Position numbers and translations under genes: made by a program
NCBI GenBank assembly: GCA_045660245.1
Contig: JAZRDJ010000015.1
Span: 1-11,457 of the forward strand
Direction: 5' to 3'
Source of the DNA: RGIG3872 sp045660245
Lineage (GTDB): Bacteria > Bacillota > Clostridia > Christensenellales > UBA1242
DNA length: 11,457 bases
Notes under the pieces: model-generated
What the model saw: only the letters and a program-made list of their open reading frames with translations
Told to the model about the DNA's origin: nothing
Database searches by the model: none
Shown here: positions 1 through 7,774 of the stretch, piece by piece
How the letters are laid out: each line of letters opens with the position of its first letter
Position numbering within the stretch: position 1 is the stretch's first letter

Positions 1-259
1 TATTTTTGTTTTTTTGTGTCAAATTCTTTTCTTGATCAACGATCACAACGTTTGATTCCTCTTTGGACTGATTTTTCTGTGGCGCAGAAATAATTCCCAA
101 AATTACAAATATTCCACAAACGCCTGTTGTGATATCCATCACAAGTCCAGCATCAACCACAAAACCATATTTGTCACCAATAATGCGCACAAGGAGCAAC
201 ACGGCACTCACCAAACTTATCCAAAAATTATAAGTCTTCATTTTATCTTTTAAAGTCAT
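1..259 (-). CDS. Phage holin, two-helix, 3' end beyond window
   Basis: Small membrane protein at the start of the lysis module, predicted to permeabilise the cytoplasmic membrane so that an endolysin can reach the cell wall. The reading frame opens at ATG 259, with GGAGG five bases upstream, and stays open to the left edge, giving 86 visible residues. Two hydrophobic stretches are seen, about residues 12-28 (NFWISLVSAVLLLV) and 40-58 (GVCGIFVILGII), joined by a short loop with D and K residues. A charged K/E/Q/N-rich tail follows. This short N-terminus, two helices and polar tail are the layout of phi LC3-type and related holins of Bacillota phages. A second ATG at codon 7 could give a shorter form. 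The gene lies 30 bases beyond a terminator hairpin, after the last virion gene, the usual place for lysis genes. The exact holin family is not certain. Confidence 0.8.
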   Translation of the reverse strand, partial: MTLKDKMKTYNFWISLVSAVLLLVRIIGDKYGFVVDAGLVMDITTGVCGIFVILGIISAPQKNQSKEESNVVIVDQEKNLTQKNKN

Positions 260-289
260 ATACACCTCCAAACAAAGATTAAAATTAGC

Positions 290-325
290 AAAAATGCAAA
301 CACAAAAGACAGTGTTTGCATTTTT
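290..325 (-). terminator. Intrinsic terminator closing the tail gene unit
   Basis: A perfect 14-base inverted repeat (290-303 with 312-325) surrounds an 8-base loop. In the minus-strand transcript the stem core is TGCAAACAC/GTGTTTGCA, flanked by A's on the 5' side and T's on the 3' side, so it could act in both directions. It starts 15 bases after the stop codon of the coiled-coil gene and ends just before the holin leader. Because no clear promoter lies between it and the holin, read-through may set holin expression. Confidence 0.78.
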
Positions 326-340
326 ATTTTTCGTGAATAT

Positions 341-1459
341 TTATTTTCTACTATATAAATAATCCACAATTTTTTGATAATTATCGCCAAGCAACTCTTT
401 GAAATTTGAGTTTCGGAAAAATATTTCAAATGCTTGATCTTTGTCAAATTGCGACAAATAGGACACCATGTAATTGTATTTTGCAATATCCAATTTTTTT
501 CTGTACTCATCATAGCCATACTGTGAAAGTGCCAAAATATCTTCCTTGTGCTCAGCCTTTGCCTTTTCATATTTAATTTTATATTCAGCCTCAAGTTTTT
601 TGACATTGTTGTTGAACTCGATCACTTCATCATATTCTTTTTTGTACTCATCATAAGCCTTGCTGATTTCTTTTTCAATCTTGTCAATTTTTTCAATGTC
701 AAGCGCTTCAATCGCGAGATCAAGTTCACGTGTTTTTGTTTCAATTTTTGACTCAATCGAGTTGATGTTTGATTCAAGTTTCCTCATGGTTTCCGTCAAA
801 TTTTCAGCGCGCTCACTTTCAACTCGTGAGAGTTGCATGAGAACAATTGAAGACCTAGCAAGCCCTCTCTTGATTGCCTGATTTTCAACCGCAAATACTT
901 CAGAATCGAAAACATTGTTTATTTCATCTTTCTCTTTTTCTGCTGCGTGAGCCAATGAGTCTTTTTCAAATTCGAGATCCAAAAGAACCTTTTTGAAATC
1001 TTCAGTTGCTTCTTTCTTTTTTTGATCGTACTCTTTGGTCAATACATTTGTTTTTTCTTCTTGTACCTTTTCCCTATCAAAAGTCGGAACATCTTTTTCA
1101 GTCAGCCTCAAATTTTCTGGCGCTTCATAAAAGTCCAAGAGTTCATACTTCTGATTGAGTTCTTTGAGTTTTTCTTCTGGATCTTCTTTCTCTTGCGCAC
1201 GCACTTCTGTTAAAGCAAGAGATGGATCTATCACAATTTTGTGATCATCTTCTGCACTTTCTTTTGTAACCACATTTTGAATATTATTTTGATTGATTTC
1301 TTGATCACGGATTTTAGTGTTTGTTTTTGGTTGATTATTTAATTCTTCTTTGAACTCATTATCAGTTTGATCATCTTCCGTTTTTTTGTCCACATTCTTT
1401 TTCTTTCTTTCATCAAGTCTTGAATTTATTACACTTCGAAAACTATTCAAATATGCCAT
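341..1459 (-). CDS. Coiled-coil phage protein of unknown function
   Basis: A 372-residue, highly charged protein at the end of the virion gene cluster. The N-terminus (MAYLNSFRSVINSRL) is followed by a low-complexity hydrophilic segment, about residues 18-75, rich in D, E, K, N and Q. From about 85 to 330 the sequence is almost entirely K/E-rich predicted coiled coil, interrupted by the motif NQAIKRGLARSSI at 193-205. The last 40 residues are mixed (FDKDQAFEIFFRNSNF). No signal peptide or membrane segment is seen. ATG 1459 is chosen; a TTG at 1462 is in frame and equally reachable from GGAGG around 1470, but ATG is preferred. Possible roles are a tail needle or plug, an internal ejection protein, or an assembly factor; the sequence does not decide between these. 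It is too short for a siphophage tape measure. A 105-base gap upstream may carry its own promoter. Confidence 0.85.
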   Translation of the reverse strand: MAYLNSFRSVINSRLDERKKKNVDKKTEDDQTDNEFKEELNNQPKTNTKIRDQEINQNNIQNVVTKESAEDDHKIVIDPSLALTEVRAQEKEDPEEKLKELNQKYELLDFYEAPENLRLTEKDVPTFDREKVQEEKTNVLTKEYDQKKKEATEDFKKVLLDLEFEKDSLAHAAEKEKDEINNVFDSEVFAVENQAIKRGLARSSIVLMQLSRVESERAENLTETMRKLESNINSIESKIETKTRELDLAIEALDIEKIDKIEKEISKAYDEYKKEYDEVIEFNNNVKKLEAEYKIKYEKAKAEHKEDILALSQYGYDEYRKKLDIAKYNYMVSYLSQFDKDQAFEIFFRNSNFKELLGDNYQKIVDYLYSRK

Positions 1460-1494
1460 CAATACATTCCTCCCACTTTATTTTTATTTTGCAA

Positions 1495-1519
1495 ATTATA
1501 AACAATATTTGTAATATTG
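1495..1519 (-). promoter_or_regulatory. Dyad and possible -10 box before coiled-coil gene
   Basis: The 105-base gap 1460-1564 is the longest between genes here. It holds a perfect dyad (1503-1509 with 1513-1519, arms CAATATT/AATATTG, 3-base centre) directly upstream of TATAAT (minus strand, 1500-1495). No good -35 hexamer is seen at the usual distance, although TTGAAA lies further upstream. It may be an operator-like site beside a promoter, or simply a weak AT-rich hairpin. The ribosome-binding site GGAGG follows around 1470. Confidence 0.3.
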
Positions 1520-1564
1520 ATCTTGTTTTTTATACTTTCAAAAAGTTGATTTGCGTTTTTTATT

Positions 1565-1828
1565 TCAATTACTCTTTTCATAAACTTGCTCCAAAAAAAG
1601 ATTATTTTGCGTTCTGATCAAAAAAGTATTTGTGTCAAGTTTCACAACTTCTCTTCCTGCAAAATACTCATCTGATGATACCAAACCATACTTTTCATTC
1701 ACAACATTCAGAACTTTTTTCACAATCCCATTTGTATTCAAAAACACTTCAATCTCTTTGTTGTTTTTTGCATACAAATTCAAATTGTTTCCTTTCCCAA
1801 TTTTTGCAATTCTTTTTTCAAAAATCAT
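1565..1828 (-). CDS. Small conserved-position phage protein, unknown function
   Basis: An 87-residue protein whose ATG overlaps the stop of the 680-residue tail gene as ATGA, so the two are probably translationally coupled. A GAGGG sequence sits about ten bases upstream of the start. The protein is a mix of short beta-like stretches (IEVFLNTNGIVKKVLNVV, then REVVKLDTNTFLIRT) and polar residues, with no membrane segment, signal peptide or cysteine. I do not recognise the family. Its position right after a tail fibre-like gene suggests a small tail accessory or chaperone protein, but that is inferred from context only. It is followed by the 105-base gap, so it may be the last gene of the main structural transcript. 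Confidence 0.75.
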   Translation of the reverse strand: MIFEKRIAKIGKGNNLNLYAKNNKEIEVFLNTNGIVKKVLNVVNEKYGLVSSDEYFAGREVVKLDTNTFLIRTQNNLFLEQVYEKSN

Positions 1829-3867
1829 TCTTCGATTCCCTCTTTTGAAAACAAAAATTTCATATCAATTCGAACACCTTCATACTCTCTGCTTCCGAGC
1901 AAATCATATGTACTGTATGAAACATTGTAGTCAGTTCCATTTTCAAGATTTCTCACAGCCTTGTATCTTTTGTCCAAGCCAAGGCAAATCACTTTTTCGT
2001 TTGTGAAGACAAGCACAATGCTTTTCATGACAACAATATCCACAATATTTTCATGGCCGATCTCTTTCAAAAACTCCATGTCAAACAGTTCAAAAGTATC
2101 TTCTTTTGCTGAACTGAAAATCAAAAACTTACCCTCTACATCTTTGAATACAATGTATGAAAGATCAGCAGACACACAAACATATTCACTGACCATTTCA
2201 CCAATTTCTTCTGTTTGATAATCAAGTGGACTGTACCTCTTCATATCAGATGAATTGTAATACCTCACATATGGCACTGGCAAAAAGTTATAGACAAAGA
2301 ATCCTCGCCTTGTTTCAATTGACAAAATTTGTCCATTCAGCATTGCATCTGTTTGACTTCCATAACCTTCGTCATGGACAACCTCATCAACAAACTGCAA
2401 TGCTCTGATATATTTCCCGCTCGCAATCCTTCCAGACAAAAAACATAATTTTGCGTCACCTTGCTCACATGAAGCAAAGGCAACAACTCTGTCACAAGGA
2501 TTAACAACAGGATGCAAGATTTCTTCGAGAATATACCCATTGGTGGTTTCTGAAAACTTGAGTGCAAGCCCAGTTTCCGTTTCTGCATCAATAACACCAA
2601 CCAGATATTTCCCATTCAAAAGTTCAGTCACACAAAACTCTTTGAAGTTGTATGAATATGCGCTCTGATGGAAGTTTTCCATGAAGATTGACGTTTTTGT
2701 GCAAACGCCACTTTCTATCTTGAAAAGTTCAACAAAAGGCTCAACGCTTCGCTTGATCCATACAGCATTGTTCACAATGCAAATTTTCTCAATGCCACCA
2801 ACACTGATTGCACCGCTTTGAATTTTTTCAACGCCATAACCTTTGCACCTGAACATATGCACACCATACGAATCCACAAATGCAATTATTTCACCGTTCA
2901 TCGACACAAACCTTGTTGTGGATGCCGAAAAGCCATCAAATGTTTCAGTTACATAATCTCCGACATTTCGAGCATAATCCACTTCAACGTACCCACTTTG
3001 GTTTGCCCCATTCAAATCCTGAACCGAACTGATCAATGCCGTGTCCTTTGCCACAATCAATGAACCAAAATCTCCAGTTGTGAGCGTTTCACTCTGATGT
3101 TCAATATGTGGCAATGAATTCATGACATTGAGCCTTGCAACTGCCTCGTCTGAATTGATGAGCAAAATCTCCCTTGTTTCACCTTCCCCAAGAAGAGCCG
3201 AAATCGTGAGTTCAAACATTCCATTCTCGAGGGTTTGCCCTGAAATCGATGCCTCCTGCTTTTTTGCGTATCTAACACCAGACCGCTCCATTTTGGCATT
3301 TTCAGAAACATTCATTCCTCTCACGGCATAAATCTTGTGATCCTCAAGAGTCTCCCCAAGGAGCATTTTTATCAAGTTGTTGTCACCAGATGTCAAAAGC
3401 CCTTCGGACATGGATTCAAGTTCCAAAAAAATCGTGAGTTTGACCTCAAGACTTTCGCCAACCCCCTTGACCACATCAACCACCGAACCATTTTCATCAG
3501 TGATCAAAATATGGTTGAAAATGTCTGGATCTTGCTCACCACTTGAAGCAATGCCAATTTCAGAAAAGACAATTTCCTGATTGTCAAGACTCGAAAAGTT
3601 TGCAGTCTTTTTGACATAAAACACACCGTCGTCTGGATTGCACTTGATCACACTTGTCTGTGCCTCAAGCGAACAGACATAACTCGACAGTTTTCTTGTT
3701 GTTTTGGGATCTGCCTTCACTTTTCCATTCCCGATCGCAAAATGCGTGAAATATGGTTCAAGTTTGCCGATTTTTTCAAAAACCGAATCCAAAAGCGTGT
3801 TATAACACACATATTTTCTTGTTCCATTGATTTCAATTTCCAATTTGTTGTGAAATTTAATGTTCAT
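1825..3867 (-). CDS. Tail fibre-like structural protein, beta-rich
   Basis: A 680-residue predicted virion protein, probably part of the tail tip or fibre apparatus. The N-terminus (about 1-150) carries FAIGNG at 43-48 and FSEIGIAS at 101-108. Phage tail fibre N-terminal domains of the tail-collar type have comparable IGxG and REIG-like motifs in this order and usually attach the protein to the virion. From about 240 onward the chain is a long series of short beta strands with glycine/aspartate turns (for example VSMNGEIIAFVDSYGVHMF), resembling a beta-propeller. No catalytic site or C-type-lectin end is visible. GGAGTG precedes ATG 3867, and the gene starts one base after the stop of the lectin-tailed gene, so the two are co-translated. 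Fibre-like function is inferred from the N-terminal motifs and position; the fold assignment is tentative. Confidence 0.7.
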   Translation of the reverse strand: MNIKFHNKLEIEINGTRKYVCYNTLLDSVFEKIGKLEPYFTHFAIGNGKVKADPKTTRKLSSYVCSLEAQTSVIKCNPDDGVFYVKKTANFSSLDNQEIVFSEIGIASSGEQDPDIFNHILITDENGSVVDVVKGVGESLEVKLTIFLELESMSEGLLTSGDNNLIKMLLGETLEDHKIYAVRGMNVSENAKMERSGVRYAKKQEASISGQTLENGMFELTISALLGEGETREILLINSDEAVARLNVMNSLPHIEHQSETLTTGDFGSLIVAKDTALISSVQDLNGANQSGYVEVDYARNVGDYVTETFDGFSASTTRFVSMNGEIIAFVDSYGVHMFRCKGYGVEKIQSGAISVGGIEKICIVNNAVWIKRSVEPFVELFKIESGVCTKTSIFMENFHQSAYSYNFKEFCVTELLNGKYLVGVIDAETETGLALKFSETTNGYILEEILHPVVNPCDRVVAFASCEQGDAKLCFLSGRIASGKYIRALQFVDEVVHDEGYGSQTDAMLNGQILSIETRRGFFVYNFLPVPYVRYYNSSDMKRYSPLDYQTEEIGEMVSEYVCVSADLSYIVFKDVEGKFLIFSSAKEDTFELFDMEFLKEIGHENIVDIVVMKSIVLVFTNEKVICLGLDKRYKAVRNLENGTDYNVSYSTYDLLGSREYEGVRIDMKFLFSKEGIEE

Positions 3868-3868
3868 A

Positions 3869-6271
3869 TTACACTCCTTCTATTGGGTAAAAAACCATTC
3901 TAAAATCTTTGTATTGCCCACTCACATTTGATCCGCCACGCTCACACCAGTACGAAAAGATTCCAGACTTTTCATAGTCGTTGTAGTCACCACCAAAGTG
4001 CAAACCATAGCCCGCACGAATATCGACCGCATCACAAAAGTATGTGGTTTGACTTCCAGCAATACCGTCCAAAAGTTCACTCTGTGGCAAAAATCCAAGC
4101 ATCGTCGTGCCATAAGGATTTATCAAATACTTTGTGCTGAGCCTTTTTCCATCAAACTCTGGATTTGTTGCAACCACATCATAACCATCACCATTCTTGT
4201 TGATCGGAACTGTTGAGTATGGATTTCGTTTCAAGATTTTGAACACATCAAAGTCATAGCCACCTTGCATAACAATTTCATCAATTCTGTGACCATGTGA
4301 GCCAAAAAGGTTTTCAATTCCCATAAATTTCAAAATCGATGACTTTGCTGTGTTGCCATAAAACATGCCCTTTTGATCGGTCGAACCGGTGGCACCGAGC
4401 CCACCCATTCCGTTGACCCCATAACCAAAACTGCTTGCAGAATCCGTGCTCTTGCATGCAATAATAAACAAACATTGAAACAGAACCATCAAATCAAAGT
4501 TCCACAGCCTATATCCCGTCGGTTTTGATTTGATATAAGTATCAAAGTTTGCAAAAGTTGGCGCAGTGCTTCCCATAATCGGAATGTTTGTGCCTGTCTG
4601 CGAAAAGAACGCCGAAGCATTCTTGTAGGACTTGATCACCGAACCATAAACACTGACATAAATCTTGTCGAGTTCAACCCCATCATACACGTGTGCATTG
4701 CAGACAAACCTGTCGTCAATCTTTTTGTTTGAAATGTGGACATTGATTTTGTCATCAACACTTTCAATGCAGTAATATATTTTTGGGATTTCCACCATAA
4801 TATCCAAAATCGACGAACCAGAACTCTCAGCACCAACAAGCGTGTCATCGATAAATTTGTCATAATTCATTTTGTCGAGATAATTGACAAACTTGCCTTC
4901 CTGCATGGCACAAGGCTTGACATAAGCAAATGGCCATCGTTCGTCCCAACCATTTGACACCAACTTGTCGTTTGTTGCTGTTTCATCATTGAAGACATTT
5001 CGCATCGGCAAAAGTCCAACACAGTCGTCAAGATAGACACACCTTGCATCAGGATCAGGATTGTATCTGTCGATTTGCACGGTATAGAGAATTGTCCTCT
5101 CACTCTCGCTATAAATCGAGTGATCAATTTGATACGATCCCATGAGATGCGACACACTCAAACCTTCAATAATGCTGGCAAAATTGATTGCAGACCTTGC
5201 GGTTATCTCATATGATGCAATGATGCTTTCAGCGGACTTGTCCGTCTCAAGCGCCGTGTTGTATTTTCGCGACACCAGAACATAACTCGCATTCACCACT
5301 TCAAACATGGTTTTCCCGAGCGGATCAAAAGCCGATTTCAAAACATAATTTTGGTGATCAGTTGACGTGAAAGCAACATAAGCAAACTCTTCAGATGCAA
5401 CCATTGTCACATCGACAAAAACCTTGTTTTTTGGAAGATCAAAAGCACAAAGATTACCAACAAAATCGTCAAATATCGAGCAATAAAAAGCATCTTTCCC
5501 TCCATGCTTTATCGCACAGACCAAAACACCATCTGATGATTTTTCAGGTGCAGTTCCAGCACATACAACAGCAAAACCTTCCCCAATCTTTTGATCGTTG
5601 ATCACACCTCCAACCTTGCGCACAAAAAGATTGCCATTCATCGTGACATAAAACAAAAAGAGTTGCCCATTTTTGTCAAACGCAAAAGAGTGTGAAATCA
5701 CACCATCCATAATCACATCAAAATTGAGTTCAAGTGATTTTTGTGTGTCAACCTCTGTTGCGAAAATCTGATTGTTTTTGGTATAAGAAACAATGAACGT
5801 TCCATCTGGCGTCTTTGTTGTTCTGATCTCAATTTCTGAGTATTTTTGATTGTTTTCACTTGCCCCGTTGAGGCAGACCATGCTCATTTTTTGAACCACA
5901 AAATCATGATCAGACACAATCTTCATTTGAACATGCTTTGGTTCTCCATGCGCCTCAACAACCTTCACAAAATCCATGTCAAAAGAGGATTGTTCGTCAC
6001 TCTCAAAATCATCAATTTCCTCTCCATCAACCAAAAGCAAAAACTTGATTTTTGTTGCATTGTCTTGCTTGATTTTGCCTTTGATCATGACACAAACATT
6101 CTGACTTTTTGGCTCAATCAAACCAAAGTCCACAGTGTATTCACCCGCAGATACCGCAAGATTCTCAACATTTGTGCTCTCATACAAAAAGAGCCCCGAC
6201 TCACGGTTCTCCATTCCAAGGTTTCTTTCAATTTCCAAAACCTTTGTGTATGCAACTTTGCCAAAATCCAT
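3869..6271 (-). CDS. Receptor-binding tail protein with C-type-lectin C-terminus
   Basis: An 800-residue tail protein predicted to bind the host surface. Residues 1-140 form a beta-rich attachment-like region. About 145-320 look like propeller repeats (DGTFIVSY, NGQLFLFYVTMNGNLFV). About 400-800 match the pattern of C-type-lectin/formylglycine-enzyme-like domains seen in gut phage tail proteins and in targets of diversity-generating retroelements. Supporting signs are DDCVGLLP (415-422), WDERWPF then VKPC (442-454), VEIPKIYY (493-500), VCNAH (523-527), LWNFDLMVLFQCLFII (589-604), GIENLFGSHG (651-660) and the end SGIFSYWCERGGSN...DFRMVF (769-794). The closing GxxF..W / R-x-V-F arrangement is typical of the lectin fold. 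ATG 6271 lies three bases from the upstream stop, with a GGGGGTGA site in front. The lectin assignment is strong; whether the C-terminus is actively diversified cannot be seen here. Confidence 0.82.
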   Translation of the reverse strand: MDFGKVAYTKVLEIERNLGMENRESGLFLYESTNVENLAVSAGEYTVDFGLIEPKSQNVCVMIKGKIKQDNATKIKFLLLVDGEEIDDFESDEQSSFDMDFVKVVEAHGEPKHVQMKIVSDHDFVVQKMSMVCLNGASENNQKYSEIEIRTTKTPDGTFIVSYTKNNQIFATEVDTQKSLELNFDVIMDGVISHSFAFDKNGQLFLFYVTMNGNLFVRKVGGVINDQKIGEGFAVVCAGTAPEKSSDGVLVCAIKHGGKDAFYCSIFDDFVGNLCAFDLPKNKVFVDVTMVASEEFAYVAFTSTDHQNYVLKSAFDPLGKTMFEVVNASYVLVSRKYNTALETDKSAESIIASYEITARSAINFASIIEGLSVSHLMGSYQIDHSIYSESERTILYTVQIDRYNPDPDARCVYLDDCVGLLPMRNVFNDETATNDKLVSNGWDERWPFAYVKPCAMQEGKFVNYLDKMNYDKFIDDTLVGAESSGSSILDIMVEIPKIYYCIESVDDKINVHISNKKIDDRFVCNAHVYDGVELDKIYVSVYGSVIKSYKNASAFFSQTGTNIPIMGSTAPTFANFDTYIKSKPTGYRLWNFDLMVLFQCLFIIACKSTDSASSFGYGVNGMGGLGATGSTDQKGMFYGNTAKSSILKFMGIENLFGSHGHRIDEIVMQGGYDFDVFKILKRNPYSTVPINKNGDGYDVVATNPEFDGKRLSTKYLINPYGTTMLGFLPQSELLDGIAGSQTTYFCDAVDIRAGYGLHFGGDYNDYEKSGIFSYWCERGGSNVSGQYKDFRMVFYPIEGV
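3896..4042 (-). other. Candidate variable region of the lectin domain
   Basis: Codons for residues 744-792 of the 800-residue protein occupy the place where retroelement-diversified variable regions lie in homologous lectin proteins: the last strands and loops before the conserved R-x-V-F end. The run C-D-A-V-D-I-R at 746-752 and the loop residues near 762-766, 773-778 and 782-788 are exposed-loop positions in that fold. Many of these codons end in T or C (GAT, GTC, ATT, CGT, GAC), as expected if they came from AAY codons in a template, but this is only suggestive. No template repeat or reverse transcriptase was seen in the window. Confidence 0.35.
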
Positions 6272-6273
6272 GA

Positions 6274-7773
6274 TTAGTCGTCACCCCCAATCAAAATTGT
6301 GAGTTCTGGCGAAAGAATTTTTGCCTCTGAACTTTCAAACAAAAACTCAAAAGCAAACTTTCCACCAAACACAAAAGTGTGGTACGTCCTTGCCCCAGGC
6401 TGAAGACTCAAAATTTCTTTTTGCCCACTGTCTGACCAAATGACAACTTTGCCAGTCCCCAAAGCGTCAACTGAAAAAGCCCTCAAACATTTTCTTGATC
6501 CTCCACTTGAAAACGCAAAAAAATCGGTCTTCCAAACTTTGAATAATGGTTCACCAAAAAACGCACCACCATCATCAATTGTCGCCACGACATAGTTTTG
6601 TTGTTCTTGCCCCTTGACAGCGATCAAAAGTTTTTCGTGACCACCCACACAAACTGGCTGAATGTGAATGACGTCCACACCTCTTGCAATCCTGTACTTT
6701 TTCGTCTTGATGTCATACTCAAGCAGACAATTGTTCACAAAATCCCCTTCTTGAAATTCACATCTTTCATCAAACTTCGCCTTGAATGAAAGATAATATT
6801 TTCCGGCAAAAAATGCTCCGTGCGCACTTGAGTTCAAACTGTCAAACACATTTTCAAATTCACTCAAAATTCGCACAGCATTGAACCCATCAAATGCATA
6901 GAGCCCATCAGATGCCAAAAACAAAATGCGGTCACCACACACCACAACTGTTTCTGGATATATCTTTGACACAGACACAAAGAGATGCGAAACAGAAAAA
7001 TTCTCTTGATCCCCAAACGCCGTAACGCGCGAAATCCCATAATCCCTGAAGACATAGAGATAGTCCCCAAAAGAAATCACTTTGTTCAACGCACCACGCT
7101 CATCAAGCATTTCAATGTAGCCAGCCTCCGAAAGATCAATTGACCAGTTTGTTGGATCAAGATCGTCCGAAAACAAAAGCATTGACTTCTCATTCGTTGT
7201 CGTCACAAAAAGCCTCTCAAAATGAATATCCGCTGACGAAATTTTTGGTGCGTCCAAAACTTCAAATGGCATACTCTCTCCGTCATAGACAATCATGTTG
7301 TCAGTTTTGCTCACAAAGATCAAAACATCTTTCCCATCAAGCCTGTATGAAATCGCATTCGGCACACTCGAAAAAACGATATCTCTCACTCTCACAATGT
7401 CACCAGATCCGTCAGTGATGTTCATGATAAAGAGCACAAGACTGGCGTTCAAAAACAACAACTTGTCGTTGCGAACGTTACCATCTTTGTCAAAAGATCT
7501 GTAGACAAAAATCTTGATGATACTCCCGATTGATGCAAGTGCAGTTTTTGTTTTTTCTCTGTTTTCTTCAAACACAAACTGCAAAACGCCATCAACAAAC
7601 CCCATTCCACTCTTGAGCGAACCGCCCGAAAAGTCAAAGTTGTATGACTCAATCGCCATTTTGTGCGGGAGCATTCCGCTGTCATACTCAGTGCTTATTC
7701 CTTGCAAAAAGTTTGGAATTTTGTATGCAATTCTTCTCTCACTCGGAAAATTTGTTTTCTTTCTTGTGTTCAT
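6274..7773 (-). CDS. P22 gp10-like tail hub / stabilization protein
   Basis: A 499-residue beta-rich protein predicted to form the head-closing tail hub below the connector, analogous to P22 gp10. The first 60 residues (RIAYKIPNFLQGIS, ESYNFDFSGGSLKSGMGF) have the opening layout of this group, where an ordered list of genome-closure proteins begins with a gift of N-F-x-x-G and a 'G-x-L-x-x-x-x-G' turn. Later features are HFERLFVTT (184-192), SDDLDPTNW (202-210), GDYLYVFRDYGI (236-247), ASDGLYAFDGF (287-297) and FAGKYYLSFKAKF followed by LLEYDIKTKKY (322-360), which parallels the LxVYD strand of gp10. The chosen ATG 7773 has GGAGA seven bases upstream and lies one base after the preceding stop. 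An in-frame extension to 7872 would overlap the previous gene by 98 bases and lacks a site. Resemblance to gp10 is by recognition, not alignment. Confidence 0.7.
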   Translation of the reverse strand: MNTRKKTNFPSERRIAYKIPNFLQGISTEYDSGMLPHKMAIESYNFDFSGGSLKSGMGFVDGVLQFVFEENREKTKTALASIGSIIKIFVYRSFDKDGNVRNDKLLFLNASLVLFIMNITDGSGDIVRVRDIVFSSVPNAISYRLDGKDVLIFVSKTDNMIVYDGESMPFEVLDAPKISSADIHFERLFVTTTNEKSMLLFSDDLDPTNWSIDLSEAGYIEMLDERGALNKVISFGDYLYVFRDYGISRVTAFGDQENFSVSHLFVSVSKIYPETVVVCGDRILFLASDGLYAFDGFNAVRILSEFENVFDSLNSSAHGAFFAGKYYLSFKAKFDERCEFQEGDFVNNCLLEYDIKTKKYRIARGVDVIHIQPVCVGGHEKLLIAVKGQEQQNYVVATIDDGGAFFGEPLFKVWKTDFFAFSSGGSRKCLRAFSVDALGTGKVVIWSDSGQKEILSLQPGARTYHTFVFGGKFAFEFLFESSEAKILSPELTILIGGDD

Positions 7774-7774
7774 A

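Noticed and set aside
256..606. 116-residue minus-strand frame across the end of the coiled-coil gene
   Set aside because: It is an alternative frame of the coiled-coil gene that also runs through the terminator hairpin; it has no ribosome-binding site and would overlap the holin leader.
341..1459. Coiled-coil protein as a tape measure
   Set aside because: At 372 residues it is short, it has no hydrophobic membrane segments, and it lies after the receptor-binding genes rather than between tail tube and tail tip.
5846..6277. 143-residue open frame on the plus strand
   Set aside because: It is antisense to the N-terminal part of the 800-residue gene, has no ribosome-binding site, and its composition looks like a complement of coding sequence. 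The same holds for the other plus-strand frames.
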